DNA of 64,000 nt from Aquilaria yunnanensis (GCA_039654915.1 CM077593.1:117607413-117671412), one strand, 5' to 3'. Shown: positions 1 through 12,358, numbered from the stretch's first letter. Numbers and translations are program-made. Notes: generated by a model from the sequence alone, not told the origin.

Positions 1-373
1 AACTTCCTTGACCGAGTGATTGGAAATGGTATTTAAAATAATCACATACATATAATTAGTTTAGCTCGAATGACATACATATTCTTTTGACAATAATTTT
101 AATATTGTATATGTTTATATGATGTCATCTCTTACCTTGGAAATAAGGTGAAGTAGGAGTTGACTTTCAATTGATCAATTGATTCGCTCAAATTTCTTCA
201 CAGTAAATCCAAAACGTAAGTTATGACGATTGTACTTAGTGACCTGCACCTTCCAGATAAATTATGTGCCCATTAGTCGTCTAAATATCATATGTAATTT
301 TTCCAGCCCTTCCACCTAGACATATCAAAGAAAGCAAATGCATAAAAGTTAATAGTTGCACCTATGCAAAAAT

Positions 374-1953
374 TTAGTTATTTAGAACACTCATTGTGTC
401 CTTTATCATGTATAATTTAGAAGCTAGATATCCAAACAATTGCTCAGCAACTTTGTCAAACATAACAAAGTATGTGTCAAATGAATGATCTGTAACCCTT
501 AGACTTACTTTGTACCTGTATGTTCAAAATTAAACATGTTATAAGGATGTCGCATGATAGCAATATTAGTAATAAAAATATAAATTTAGATAGGTTATAA
601 GGCATAACAATCTTATGACACGTTTAGAAGTAACCATATGGCATTTGTCATAGTAATACATTGAGCCTTGTGGTTGTACTTTCCTCAAACAATCGATGCA
701 TTCTTCATAGTAACAAGGGTATTGTTGATCAACGCACATAATTGTTACACAACAAAAGAGAATTTTATTCTACAATAACATATAATAATTGATAATTAAC
801 AATGAAAATCATGTGTATTTTGTGCAATAAAAATCATATTAAATATACCTCAACAATGGGGTCTAAGTTTCGATTCTTAATTTGAAGTAGTGTGAAACGC
901 TCAGCCACATTACTGCCACTTGTTTTATACATAACTTGCTGACTTGCTACCTCATGAATAACATCGATATCACCAATATGTGGCATATAAAAATATTTCA
1001 CAAAAAAATTATACATCACTCATATTAAATGTAAATAAAAAAAGTGATACATTTTATTTTAAAACTTACGATTACATGATAGCAGCAACTGGAGGAATGT
1101 CAACGTTGATGTATATCTTAGTTGCACATGTTGAGTATAGAAAATAATTTTCTATAATTGAAAGGGAGCATCAGAAATTGTAGCTGTAAATGAATATAAT
1201 ATGCAAATATAGTAATATTGGAAGATAATCCAATAGGGGTTCCAAAATGCAATAATATTACAAACCTGTATATTGCTTTACATATGTAGATGTGACAATC
1301 AAAACAACATGTTTATCCTTCATATTTAGGATAAACTAATTATCAGCAAAGTTAACCTTATCACCCCATAGTACAATCTCAATTTCCACACCACTATAAT
1401 AATTGAAGTCACTCTTCATTACATTCATTTGAAAAAATATTGAAGTATCGTAGGAAATTGATATAACTATTATTTCTTAAGTAAAGTGTACGCTTACGAG
1501 TGACAGGACCATCTTTAATTTGCTGAGAAGTCATAGGTCCAAGTTTCCAAAGTTTTCCCACCACATTTGTTTATATAACGCATGCTACACAATAAAAAAA
1601 TGCCTCAAACTAAATAAAGTTTTATTAGCTTTCTAAGTTATAATATGTGTTATGCATTTGTAAGAAATTTGATAATGAAATTACCTGTGCAATTAACATT
1701 GCGCAAAATGTGTGTTTTGACATCTAAGAAGTCAACGAATTCAAATTTGTACCTTTCAATCTCAGGACAAGTACCAGTGAAATGGGTTACAGTAGTAAAC
1801 CTTGTAAAATATATTTTATGTCCACATACCGCAGGGTTCATAACATCAAAAGGGCGACCAACGATGAAATTCTTCATAATAAACATAGAACTTTCCACAA
1901 CAACATTACGAAACTTGCTATCAAGCTCCTCATATAACTTGATAATTAAATAA
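374..1953 (-). pseudogene. Degenerate RPA1-like (replication protein A large subunit) gene
   Basis: Separate minus-strand exon-like pieces line up in order with the RPA 70 kDa subunit of plants. About 1690-1935 is an N-terminal OB-fold-like piece. About 1501-1560 reads GKLWKLGPMTSQQIKDGPV. About 1270-1400 reads EIVLWGDKVNFADN, then an in-frame stop, then KDKHVVLIV, the OB-fold B pattern. About 1075-1125 reads KIYINVDIPPVAAI. About 855-1000 precedes the zinc ribbon. About 630-720 carries CYYEECIDCLRKV with a later YYDKC, a zinc ribbon. About 374-540 reads RYKVSLRVTDHS and TYFVMFDKVAEQLFG, the RPA C-terminal domain. Such proteins bind single-stranded DNA, and plant Helitrons often carry RPA1-like genes. 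The in-frame TAG and poor splice joins suggest a dead copy. No Helitron helicase is visible, so host origin and Helitron origin remain open. Confidence 0.7.
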
Positions 1954-2076
1954 AAAATCCAAACATAGATTTATAAGAGTAAATAAAATGACAGGTAAAT
2001 AAAGTGATAGGTAAATAAGATAACATGGTTGGTTTAGAGAAACCATTATTGTTGTTGATACTATTATTATCCCCTT

Positions 2077-2566
2077 TCAATTTTGAGTGCTGAGGTTTCC
2101 AATATCCATATCAGTTTCAGATGGATCTTCCTCCATGGTAGTTCCACCCCTCTCAATCATAGCATTAGGTCCAGCACTATTTAAGTCACGAACACAAAAA
2201 ATCCTTCCCCATTTGGTATTAAGAGTGTCCTTCAGTGAGTTGGTGTTGGGCATAACCTTTGGAAACATGTCAAGGTTGGTTTCATAAATTTGGTTTGCTT
2301 TTGCTTCTGCCTGTTTTAAAAAAACAAATATAGCCAATACTGTTGATATGTTTGGAGAATCTGTTTGAATTGTAAAATGTTGGTTTGCACTTACCAATTG
2401 TGCTTCAAGATCCGTGATTCTCCTTCTCAGCCTATCATTTTCAGTGCGATAAAGATTGAGGCCCTCGATTTCAATCTCAAGCCCACAAAGGCAAGCAAGT
2501 AGAGCTCTATTTGCCCTCACAATGTTAGCGTAACAAAATATCTTTAGCCTCCATCGATGAACTCAT
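2077..2566 (-). pseudogene. Small coiled-coil protein gene, two exons, probable frameshift near the start
   Basis: Two exons join cleanly across a GT-AG intron (2311-2394): EAQL joins AEAKANQIYET, so a heptad-rich helix (LYRTENDRLRRRITDLEAQL) continues across the junction. The C-terminal half is acidic and ends at a stop at 2077. The nearest upstream ATG is at 2566 (MSSSMEAKDILLR), but it is out of frame with the coiled coil by one base near 2535. The gene is therefore broken, or it has another start. It lies just upstream of the RPA1-like relic on the same strand, as in some RPA-bearing transposons. I do not recognise the family. Confidence 0.4.
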
Positions 2567-3020
2567 TTGTATAATGCATTCAAGATATGTATGCTCGATC
2601 TCTTTTTATACTATTTTATTGATTGTAATTTTGCATGGGATTGTAAGCTTCATTGAAAATTTTAAGGTAAATTTACTATTTTACATTTCAATTTTTTGAA
2701 TACTTAAATTTCGAGGCAACTAATTAAATGTAAATACAGTCAATGAATTTGAATGGAATCAGACATATGTTGGTTTGTTGGGGCAAAAATAAAATAATGT
2801 CTTGTAAGAATGGTAAAAGTTTTTTTTTAATAAGCTTTTGTCACGTGTTAGCTTATTACATTGTTTGTTAAATGAAAAGACAGTATAACCCTGTGGGAAA
2901 GGGCATAATAGGATATGGGCTGTTGAATTATTCATAAAAGTTTCCATGTTTTAAATATACTGCCACATGTCACACTCTTATTTACTTTGTTAAGTGAAAA
3001 GTTTGAAAACAATGTATCCT

Positions 3021-3056
<36 letters not shown>
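3021..3056. repeat. (TA)n microsatellite
   Basis: About 17 TA units directly abut the left end of the foldback element at 3057. The right flank of that element also starts TATATATAT, so the element probably inserted into a TA tract. This hides the exact target-site duplication. Confidence 0.9.
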
Positions 3057-3058
<2 letters not shown>

Positions 3059-4124
3059 GTAAAATCCATATTTAGTCCTATAACTTTAAGAGTCATCCTA
3101 ATGTGGTACCTTAACTCAAAAAGTGACTCTTAAAGTCCCCTAACTCAACTTAAATGTCCTATTTTGGTCCTTACCGTTAGTTCTACCATTATTTTGGATG
3201 GAAATTGCTTACGTGACACGTATATTGTCACGTGACAGTCTTTTTTATGATAAGAAGTGATTAGATTGGAAGAACAATAAAGTTTAAGCTAAAATTAGCA
3301 CAAAAAGTAATTTTAGGGACCTAAAAGGATAGTCAACCCAATCTTCCCCATCGCCGCCTTTCTCCGATTAGATCGCCATCGCTGCTCCTTTTCCTCTCTT
3401 CGCTGATGCTGGATCTTCCTTCTTCTTGACCGACGCTCCACCTTCCCCCTTCATCCACAGTCTTGCCAGTCACATCTCCACCAACCAATTGTCGGATTGA
3501 ACGAGATGAGAATCAGATGTACGGGCGGCTTCGGAGGACGGGTGACTTCAACGGTGGAGATGACAGGGTTGGCCTTCAGGTGGATAGGCGGCTTCGGTGG
3601 TGGAGGAGGAGACGATGGGATGCAGGCGGTGAATCATGATCAGGCCTCTCCCTGGGCAGCGGCTGTAGAGCAAGACGATGTGGCGAGAGGCTGGAGGTGG
3701 AGCTGTGACTGGCGGGGTTGTGGATGAAGGGGGTGAAGGTGAAGCGTCGGTGGGAGAAGAAGGAAGATGGGGCGTCGGCGGAGAGAGGGAGAGGGGCGGC
3801 GGCAGTGATTGATCAGAGTGGGGCGGCGACAGGGAAGATTAGGTTAACTATCGTTTTAGGTCCCTAAAATTACTTTTTGTGCCAATTTTAGCTTGAATTT
3901 TATTGTTCTTTCAATCTAATCACTTCTTATCATAAAAAGAGATTGCCACGTGGCAATATACGTGCCACATAGGCAATTTTCATCCAAAATAACCGTAGAA
4001 CTAACGGTAGGGACCAAAATAGAACATTTAAGTTGAGTTAGGGGACTTTAAGAGCCATTTTTTGAGTTAAGGGACCACATTAGGACGACCCCTAAAGTTA
4101 AGGGACTAAATATGGATTTTACCC
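3057..4124. mobile_element. Long-TIR foldback (Mutator-like) non-autonomous element
   Basis: The left end begins GGGTAAAATCCATATTTAG and the right end is its reverse complement. Near-identical arms of about 280 bp run inward (3057-3340 and 3845-4124). The GC-rich inner part is also an inverted repeat: the pyrimidine-rich 3340-3485 resembles the reverse complement of about 3680-3840, so the arms reach roughly 430 bp around a small loop. Long inverted repeats with a GC-rich interior suit Mutator-like or Pack-MULE elements. Flanks are TA-rich on both sides, so a 9-bp duplication cannot be resolved. No transposase is present. The short ORF at 3497-3727 is glycine-rich translation of the GC-rich core and is not called as a gene. 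Confidence 0.8.
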
Positions 4125-4136
4125 TATATATATCAG

Positions 4137-7100
4137 ATGGCAGACTCGTGCGAAGCCGACGCTGAAGTTATGTGCCTGCCGCTGCCTGGGGCTGGGAGTC
4201 TGGCACTTCAGTTCAAGAGTTCAAACTTCAAGCCATTAATGGCCTTCCAAGCAACGGCACTTGCCCAATTTCACCTCACAGCTCTTCTGCTTCCGCGTTC
4301 AGCTTGTTCACCCAGAAGAAAACATGTCATGACCAAGACTTGCAAGGTTGACGCAATTGTCGCCACCTCTCATTCTTCTGGGTCTTTTGATCGAACATCT
4401 GGTGGGCAATTCGAGCAGCGAGTCGAAGGGTCCGAGGATGGGAAAAAGAAGAGGAAATACGGGAAAAGGGTGTTCTTCTTGGACGTTAATCCGCTTTGCT
4501 ACGCTGGAAGCAAGCCCAGTTTACAGTCTTTTGGTCATTGGATTTCTCTTTTCTTTTCCCAAGTCAGCCTCAGCGACCCTGTCATTGCTGTAAGTTTTTC
4601 CCTTTCTCACCTCTCATGCTTAAACTGTTTAATTTAGAATAATGTATATGCTTTTTTCTTTTTCTTTTTTCTGTTAATGTTGAAGGTTTGGTCTTGGTCT
4701 TGCAGGTCCTTGATGGGGAGGGTGGCAATGAGATGCGGAGAAAGTTATTACCTTCATATAAAGCACATAGAAGGAAGTTTATTGGGCAATCCTCTGCTCC
4801 CAAATTCTTCAGGAATCATGTTGGAAAGTCACAACAACTCATTCTTGATGTTCTGAAGAAATGCAATGTTCCCGTAGGAGAAACTTTTTAGTAGTTATTA
4901 GTTCAGTGTTTTCTTTGCGTTCCATAATCTCTGATCAACGTTCGTTGTTCCATTATTGAGGCTTTTCTTCAGCTCCACCTTTAGATTCTACATCCAGGGC
5001 CAGGCATAGTTGTTGGGATGGGCAGATAATGGCTATTATAGTGGTTAGGATAGGCAGAGGTGAAAGACTTGGAGATTAATTCTTGCTGCTAGCTAATTCA
5101 ATGATAGTATGTGTTTCTACTCAACCACACTCTTTTACACTTGCACAGTTGGAATCACTGATAGAATTCTATTTGGACTGGTGATGAGGTCGGACTTCAG
5201 AGTGGCATGCTAATGTGTAGAAATCCATACATATTTTACGTCACTGTTTAGTGTTTATTTAGCTTATTTGAGTATTATATCTTCTGGAATTGCATACATA
5301 GGTGATAGATCTTTAGCTTTTTGGTGATTTGGAAGATCAGCAGGTCATGGCAGAGTTTTCATGCCAAATCAACCCAAGACCTGATTTAGCTACCTGATCC
5401 TCGACATGTATTTCCTGTGCTTATATAAACTGATGAAGAGCAGCTACTCTGTAATGAAAGTTTTTGATTCACCTAGTGTTTTGTGAATGAAGTCACAACT
5501 TAGGACAGTAATGTGCATATGTAATAAGTACTGGTTCTTCATCAGAAAATAATGCCTTACATAAGCATGATGACAGGTAGATCCTTCAATTCTTGACATT
5601 GCTGAACCTTTCATGCAGGTTGTTAAAATTGAAGGACATGAAGCTGATGATGTAGTGGCCACACTTGTAGCAAAAGTTTTAGAAAGGGGATATAGAGTTG
5701 TTATTGCCTCTCCTGACAAGGATTTCAAACAATTGATTTCTGAAGATGTTCAAATTGTTATGCCTCTGATAGAGATGAATCGGTGGTCCTTTTATACCAT
5801 AAAACACTACATGGCTCAATATAATTGTGTTCCACTCTCTGACTTGAGCCTCAGTAAGTATATTCAATCTGCTGCCAATGAGCGTGGCATAAGAAATCCT
5901 CCTTAGAGTCTTAGACACCTATTTGTGTGGTCAATTAGTTTTACTTGGCTAGTGTTTGGCTATAAGCGCATTTTCTTCCCAAATCTTCTTGTGGAATCTC
6001 ATGCATATGTTCAAGAGTTACATCTTCTTTTCATCACACGGTCCTAGCGAAGTAAAGAAGTTACCTCAATTCCCCAAGTTTAAAGACCTTGGAAGTTTGA
6101 ACATGTTAATTAAAACATAGGTTAGCAAAGTGATCCCATTAGAAACCAGTTAGCTCATTCAATTGTCCAATTCATCAACATTTGCTCCTCTTTTGTACAG
6201 TTTCTATGCTGCTATTTTTATACTTATTTCACACGTTCCTCTTTTTCTCTGATATGAGCAAAGTATCATTAGTTACATTCTATTTTTGTAGCTCCCTCTA
6301 TTTTTGGGACTTCTTTCTCTTCTTATGTTATGTAGATACATATGATGACTCAGATCAATAAGATTGCCTGACTGTAGGGTTTGATTAAACAAAAAGAGTT
6401 GCCATTCTTGGACACATTATCATCAAAAGTTCTTTTCTTTTCTTTTTTTGTTCTCATTTTGGCTGTTTGCTTGATCCTTGTACCAACCACTAAAAGATGA
6501 TAATATTGAAAGGAATAGGCTTTTGCAGGAGGTAGGATTAGATTTGTTTCTGCTGATGATCTAGTGTCATCAATTTCTGCATCTTCAAATATTATATGTA
6601 TCTTTGTCCTGCAGTAGGAAATAAGAGCTGGTAGAATTTGGTATAGAGTAACTGAGACAATAAAACTTTCTTGACAAGGAAGTTTGGTGGTGCCCTGAAT
6701 TTAAAAAATCATACTGTTCTGAACTTCTTGTGGTAACATCTGCTCTCATCTGAAAAAGTGTAGGATGCATTATGGGTGATGAGGTTGATGGTGTTCCTGG
6801 TATCCAGCATATGGTACCTGGATTTGGTCGGAAAACTGCCCTAAAGCTTTTGAGGAAACACGGTTCTCTTGAAAATTTGTTAAATGCAGCAGCAGTAAGA
6901 ACTGTGGGAAGAGATTATGCACAAGAAGCCCTCACTAAGTATGCTTATTACTTGAGAAGAAATTATCAAGTTCTTGCACTGAGGAGGTAATTATTCTGCT
7001 CTATTTCAGCTAATGAGTAGAACTAATTGGGCTACTGGTCTTCTTTGTTTTCTTTTCTTGGTGCATCAGCTACTATTCTTTTGTGTTTTGGTATGTGGTT

Positions 7101-7901
7101 GCCTCTTTCTTTATGATAATTGACAGCAGCAGCACTATTACTATGCAGGGACGTCCATGTTCATCTGGAAGAAAACTGGTTGGTTAAAAGAGATACATGC
7201 AATGACTCTATAGTCTTGTCTAACTTATTCAGTTTGTTGAAAGAGAGTCAGATGCTTGCTCCACAAGGTAGATCAGATTTATCAAATGGCTAAGGGCTTT
7301 AAGGCCTAAAGGTATGGTTGAAGTTATATTTTTAAAGTTTGGCTTCTCCTAGCAAATTCCGACACCAAATAGTTCAACAGACATCCTCTAAAAAGTTTTT
7401 GGGAAGTTTTCTATTCTTAGGTGGGGTTTAGTTGTGTAAAACCTTTCCATTTCTTTGTTTCAAATTTTTGTTGATAAAAGTTTAGGTGCATAACTTGTTT
7501 TAAGGATGTGGAAAGCCTTGTTTTCCAAACTTTGGAGAACTCAATGTGTTAAAATGGAAAACCTTGTTTTAGATGTCTTCACTTTATCAAATGAGTTTCC
7601 TAAGTTTAGAAAACAAAGTTTTCTACATTTTAACACAAGTTGTTCACTCAAACTTTTATCACATAAAATATGGAAAAGAAAAATGTTTTCCTAAGTTTTC
7701 CACAACTGAACTCGATCTTAGTTTTCCCTGAGAAAGTTTTCCTCGTATTTGTTGTTGGGGAAATCATTTTTTGTGACATGTATGTGGGAAGAGACTCGCA
7801 ATCTACAAATAGAACATCTATTTGAGTTTGGAACTTAATTTCTTGTGATGTCTACAGCTATTCTAGGCCTGAAGAGCTGCAATTTTTGGAACTTCAGCTG
7901 A
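4137..7901 (+). CDS. 5'-3' exonuclease (DNA polymerase I exonuclease-domain family), six exons
   Basis: Exons read as 4137-4589, 4706-4873, 5619-5853, 6764-6986, 7149-7267 and 7858-7901, all GT-AG and in frame, giving about 413 residues. The family cleaves 5' flaps and RNA primers; plant members act in organelles. The N-terminal PIN-like fold has FFLDVNPLCY (Asp116) and DGEGG (154-158), then GHEADDVVATL (213-223), SPDKDF (238-243) and GDEVDGVPGI (290-299), which leads into the helix-three-turn-helix. There is no polymerase domain, as expected for this stand-alone plant family. A second ATG at 4239 gives a better transit-peptide-like start (MAFQATALAQFHL, later PRRKH) and may be the true one; the 34 residues before it look unconserved. 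The extreme C-terminus is the least certain part: readthrough after exon 5 would also stop soon. The transposon ending at 4124 sits 12 bp before the first ATG. Confidence 0.88.
7421..7715. mobile_element. Foldback MITE in the last intron of the exonuclease gene
   Basis: The left end (GTTTAGTTGTGTAAAAC) and right end (GTTTTCCACAACTGAAC) are imperfect inverted repeats. The whole 295 bp folds back: GATAAAAGTTTAGGTGC near 7475 pairs with sequence near 7645. TCTTAG occurs on both sides (7415-7420 and 7716-7721) and is a candidate target duplication. The GTTTAGTTG terminus is shared with the element at 55752. Confidence 0.65.
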
Positions 7902-10489
7902 CTCTGACTCGTGGCCATCAAGATATCATCAGCTGGCTATTCCATCTATCCTCAACTATGACTGTGGAAACAAACTGTTACACTTGTGGTAATATCACTC
8001 ATCACTTCACATGTTTTATCACTCTGTTAGTCACTCATGAATAAGAAATATTGAAAAATTCCCTCCTTAATGCATTGGAGACATACAGGAGACACAAATA
8101 GGATACGTCACTGAACTATTCTATCGCTTTATGATTAACATCAGTGAGCAGAACAATGGGTGCGAAGATGGGATACAGTTCAATTAGCTGTTATCATGGT
8201 ATAAGCAATTATTATTGCTTCACTTGATACAGAATCAAGGTGCCACTGTTGGGGCACAGGTCAATTAGCTGTTGCAACAAAGAAAATGTGATTATAATAG
8301 CTTGTTGGAGGGGCTTCAGTTGAATTTTGATGGACATATTAGTTTCAGGGATGAGCTTGACTTGCTTGGCTGTGGAAAGCTAATGTGGCTTCTTATGTCG
8401 TTCAATCAATTTTCGGTTTTCGCCGCCTTCTATGAATTTGAATTGTTTTTTTTTTTGTTTCGATGGTCTTCTGAGAATCTGATTTAGTACTTCATAATTC
8501 TTAGTTTCATACGCAAATAGATGGCTCTTACGCATAATTTATATTTCCTGCTTGATACAAATCTTGAGGTTTTGTTTAGTCGAGGAAAAATTCCCTAATC
8601 TTTTAGAAAATGAAAAACAAACAGAAACTGTTTGGTTAACACCGGTTTCTACTTTCGTTTTATTATTTGTATTTATTTATTTTTGAGGTATGTACTTTCG
8701 TTTCCTTTGAAAACATTTGTTAAAGTAGCACTCACCGATTTAGAAATATCTTCTAATATATTTTTGGTAAATGTTTTATGTAAAGTTTATACATGGTCAT
8801 TTAACTTTACTGATTGTTCTAATGTGATCTCTTATTTCAACTGGTGTCATTATTAAATTTCATAGCTTATATGTCATATTCTATTCGAGTTCCTTCATTT
8901 AGTTTCTTTATATTTTTTTTTATGGGATTTGTTGATATGACAGTGTCAAATGTCCTAGTAAGACCCACACTGTCATGTCACTTTGTTTTTACCATGAACA
9001 CTTCCACAGTGGCTTCGTTTCAATGGAAACCAATGAGAAAGTGGCTGGAACACTTCCACAATTGCACACTTGCTCTCCATTACTTTTTTCTCTCCCTGTC
9101 TCTTACTATCTTCTTTGCATTTCAATCACTATCTTCTTCCACAAAATTCCTATCTCTTCCTCCTGCTTCACCTCCACAGCGGCCCATCGCAAGACTCCTC
9201 AACAACGTTACTTGCAGGGCCTTCAACTTGTACATACCACAGCATGCAATTTCATTAATATGGAGATTAGAGGGTTAAAGGGAGAGGTCAAAAACTTTGC
9301 CATTATGGGTCTCACCATAAAGCCCTTGAACATCTACAGCCGATGGAGACATATGAGGGTCAATTGGTTTTATGAAATGGGCCCAAAAACACAGTCTTGA
9401 AGACTTGAAATAGCTTTGCCCAAAGAAACGAAGCCATCAACAACATGAATGAGATGTTGTTGATGTCAACCAGACTCTTGCTTCCATTAATGCATGTAGC
9501 GCAAGGGTTGACTTTGATGTTGATCATGAAGAATAAGTTGTGGTCGATTTGGATTAGAACCTTTGGCCCATACTTTTTGGAGTTGAGGATTTTGAGCTAC
9601 TTGTAGAGGTTTACGATGATGACTGCAGTGTTGATGACCGACCAATAAAGTAAAAGAATAAACCAAGGTAATTAAATTAGCACAAGAAGAAGATCACAGC
9701 TGCTGGCGGAAGTACCTGAGAAATTTTGAGCTTCCTCAAGCCCTAACAACAATAATCATCCTCAGAAAAGCTAGACCTGAAGGCGAGCGTTCATTGTAGA
9801 CAAAGAAGAAAAAAATTTGGAGAAGAAATAAAGCGAGCAAAATTGCAAACAGCTCAGCGAAGCAGTAGTGGTAGCTGTGGCATGAATCTAGGGGCAGAGA
9901 GAGGGGAGGCAATTTTTATTTTTTTTTTGTGAGAGGAAGATGGCAAAATAAATGAAGCAAATGTGCCCAATTCCAATCCTCCCAAACCCAATTGGAACTT
10001 TTTTGTTTGTTTTTCTTATGTGTACAGGATTTCGCACTGTTGCTGTAGCCTGTAGGAAAGCAGCCATAAGCAAAGGAACGTTATCATTTTAAAGCTTTTA
10101 TGAGCTTTTTCAGAAAAGAAAAAATAAGTAAAAAATTAGTTATTTTGCAAAAAATGATAACTTCTAAAAATATGTTTTGGTATGAGGTTTTAATTAGTGT
10201 ACAGTTCGGATAACCATCTTATATTAAAAAAAACTAATTTTTTCATAAAGAATATTTTCCAATGATAACATGTTACATATGTAGTTATGAAGAATTTCCT
10301 TCAACCGATATAAGAGGAAAGAGCCCTTCTTGCGTGACCTTGGTGCACGCCATGTGCCAGGACACGTGAAATAATGATTATGTATTTATATATTATTTAC
10401 ATAATTAGACAAAGATGGTAGTAGACACAGTTAGCACGGAAAGCGTGTGATAGTGGGTTGTCTAATAAGTTCAATTAATCATTCTCACA
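7902..10489. other. Gene-poor stretch downstream of the exonuclease gene
   Basis: This holds the likely 3' UTR of the exonuclease gene and then AT-rich sequence. A short GTTTAGTCGAGGAAAA motif near 8575 resembles the end of the 7421 MITE family without a partner. 8930-9850 is less AT-rich and has several overlapping short ORFs, but none shows a recognisable domain. GGCTTCGTTTC at about 9010 recurs inverted near 9425. I find no gene that I can support. Confidence 0.5.
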
Positions 10490-12120
10490 TTTTTCTTCTT
10501 CTTCTTCTTTTTTTACCCCACTTTTTCTCTTTGTTTCACTTTTTTTTTTTTTTTAAGGATTCTCACATTTTCTCTTTTCTTCTTTCTTTACCCAGTTGTT
10601 TTTTTTAATCTTTTTATCAATTTTTTTGAATTATTCCCATTTTTAAAATTTTATTTTTCTTGTTTTTTCATTTTCTTTTTCATTTTATGTATCATTCTCT
10701 TCTCTTTCATATTTCACCTTTATCTAGCTTTTCCCCCTAATTTTTATTTAATTTACTAGCAACTGTTTGTTTTTATTTTTTTTATCAAGTCATACTTGTT
10801 TTTTTGTTCTTTTATTACTAGCTATTTATTCCTATATGCGTTGCTAATCATTCTTTTCGTTTATAGAACAAAAAAATTCATGCAAACAACTATTTTAAAA
10901 TAGCATACACATAGTTCGAAAAGAACTTATGCATATACAAAAAAAATATGCAAATGAAGAAAGAAACATATAAAAATAAAGAAAAGAAAGAAAAGACCAA
11001 ACATGTTAAGAAATATTTATTCAGAACAAATTTACTTGTATATGTGCATATAACACTCACGTATAAATGAACATATGGGTAGAAAGAAATAAACATATGC
11101 AGATAAAGCAAAGAACATATTCGTAGTTACATAAACTACAATGAAAAGAACAAACACATATTTATAAGAGAACATGTGTATATAAAGAAAAGAACATATG
11201 CCTTAAAAAAACAATACATACCTTCAAAAACATATATATAGAGCAAATATCAAAACATACATGTATAGGGAAACATATGCATTTAAAGAAAAAAACATGT
11301 ACATGTAAAGAAAAGAACATATATCTACACAGGCTAAATATAAAAATACATTATGAATATACACTTATGTACAAATTAACATATACATATAAAGAAAAGA
11401 ACATGTGTATATAAAGAAAAGAACACATACATTCAGAAATATTTATTCATAACAAATTTGCATGTATATACACATATGTATAAAAGAACATATATGTAGA
11501 ATGAAAAGAACATATTTAAATAAAGCAAGGGAACATAAACATAGTTACATAAACTATAGAGAAAGGAACATACACATATGTATAAAAGAGGAACATACAC
11601 ATATGTATAAAAGAACATATTCATACAAAGAAAAGAACATATACATTCAGAAACTTATATACAGGACAAATATTAAAATACACATGTACAAAGGAACATA
11701 TGCATTTAAAGAAAAGAGTATATGAATATATAGAAAATAACATATACCTTCACATATATCTATACGGACAAAATATCAAAACACATTATGAATATGCATA
11801 CATACATAAACAAACATATATCCATGTAAAGAAAAAAATATAAATAAAAGAAAAAAGACAAAATAAAAAGTTAACTAGAAAATAAAAACAAAAATAACAT
11901 AAAAAATGAAATTTAAAAAAAAAACATAAATAACAAGGAAAAGTTTGAACAATATAAGAAAAACAACAAAAAAAGTGAAAAAGAAAAAAAAAAGAAAGAC
12001 TAAAGAAGCAAAAACTTGTTAAAAATAAAGAACCGAAAAAACTAAAGGCAGGATGCAAAAAAAATGATAAAAACTTGAAAAGATGACAAAAAAATGAAAG
12101 AAAAAAAAAGAGAAGGAAAC
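10490..12120. repeat. Strand-asymmetric low-complexity repeat block (pyrimidine arm, then purine arm)
   Basis: From about 10490 to 10860 the + strand is T/C-rich (TTCTTCTTC, TTCTTTTATTACTAGC). From 10860 to about 12120 it switches to purine-rich degenerate repeats built on AAAGAACATATACATATA, with dozens of variants. ORFs here on both strands are only translations of the repeat. A similar switch occurs at 45030-46060. The structure could fold as a very long imperfect hairpin. Confidence 0.75.
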
Positions 12121-12129
12121 ACGAAAGCC

Positions 12130-12235
12130 ACAAAGACTCGAACCTATGCCTGCTAATTTATAGGCTTCCCATATCTGCAAGTTCACTATACCACCAAATG
12201 CAGAGATTGTTTGAACACTGCAAAACTTATATAAG
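12130..12235 (-). repeat. Possible tRNA-derived SINE remnant
   Basis: On the minus strand, TGGTGGTATAGTGAACTTGC resembles a tRNA A box and AGGTTCGAGTC, about 45 bases on, matches a B box (GGTTCRANYCC). The stretch between could be a degenerate anticodon and variable arm. No CCA-ready acceptor stem is evident, so this is not called a tRNA gene. A pyrimidine-rich tail follows. Confidence 0.3.
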
Positions 12236-12358
12236 TTCATTTCTGTCTCCTAGCTTACAAGTATGCTGAGTGTATGTAAGAATTTTGTAAGAGGAAAATA
12301 TGATCCTTTATCTATTACTGAATAGCGTTAACTAATTAGACTTATTATTGTAATTTTT

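Noticed and set aside
8844..9400. Overlapping ORFs of 141-144 codons
   Set aside because: Two frames open together, hydrophobic low-complexity starts, no conserved motif and no splice support.
10860..11850. CRISPR-like array
   Set aside because: Repeats are degenerate with no constant repeat or unique spacers, and the DNA is plant nuclear.
11433..12133. ORFs of up to 115 codons on both strands at 10.9-12.1 kb
   Set aside because: Low-complexity Phe/Tyr/Lys translations of purine-pyrimidine repeats.
12130..12235. Functional tRNA gene on the minus strand
   Set aside because: A and B box-like motifs exist, but no acceptor stem or clear anticodon loop. Kept only as a weak SINE candidate.
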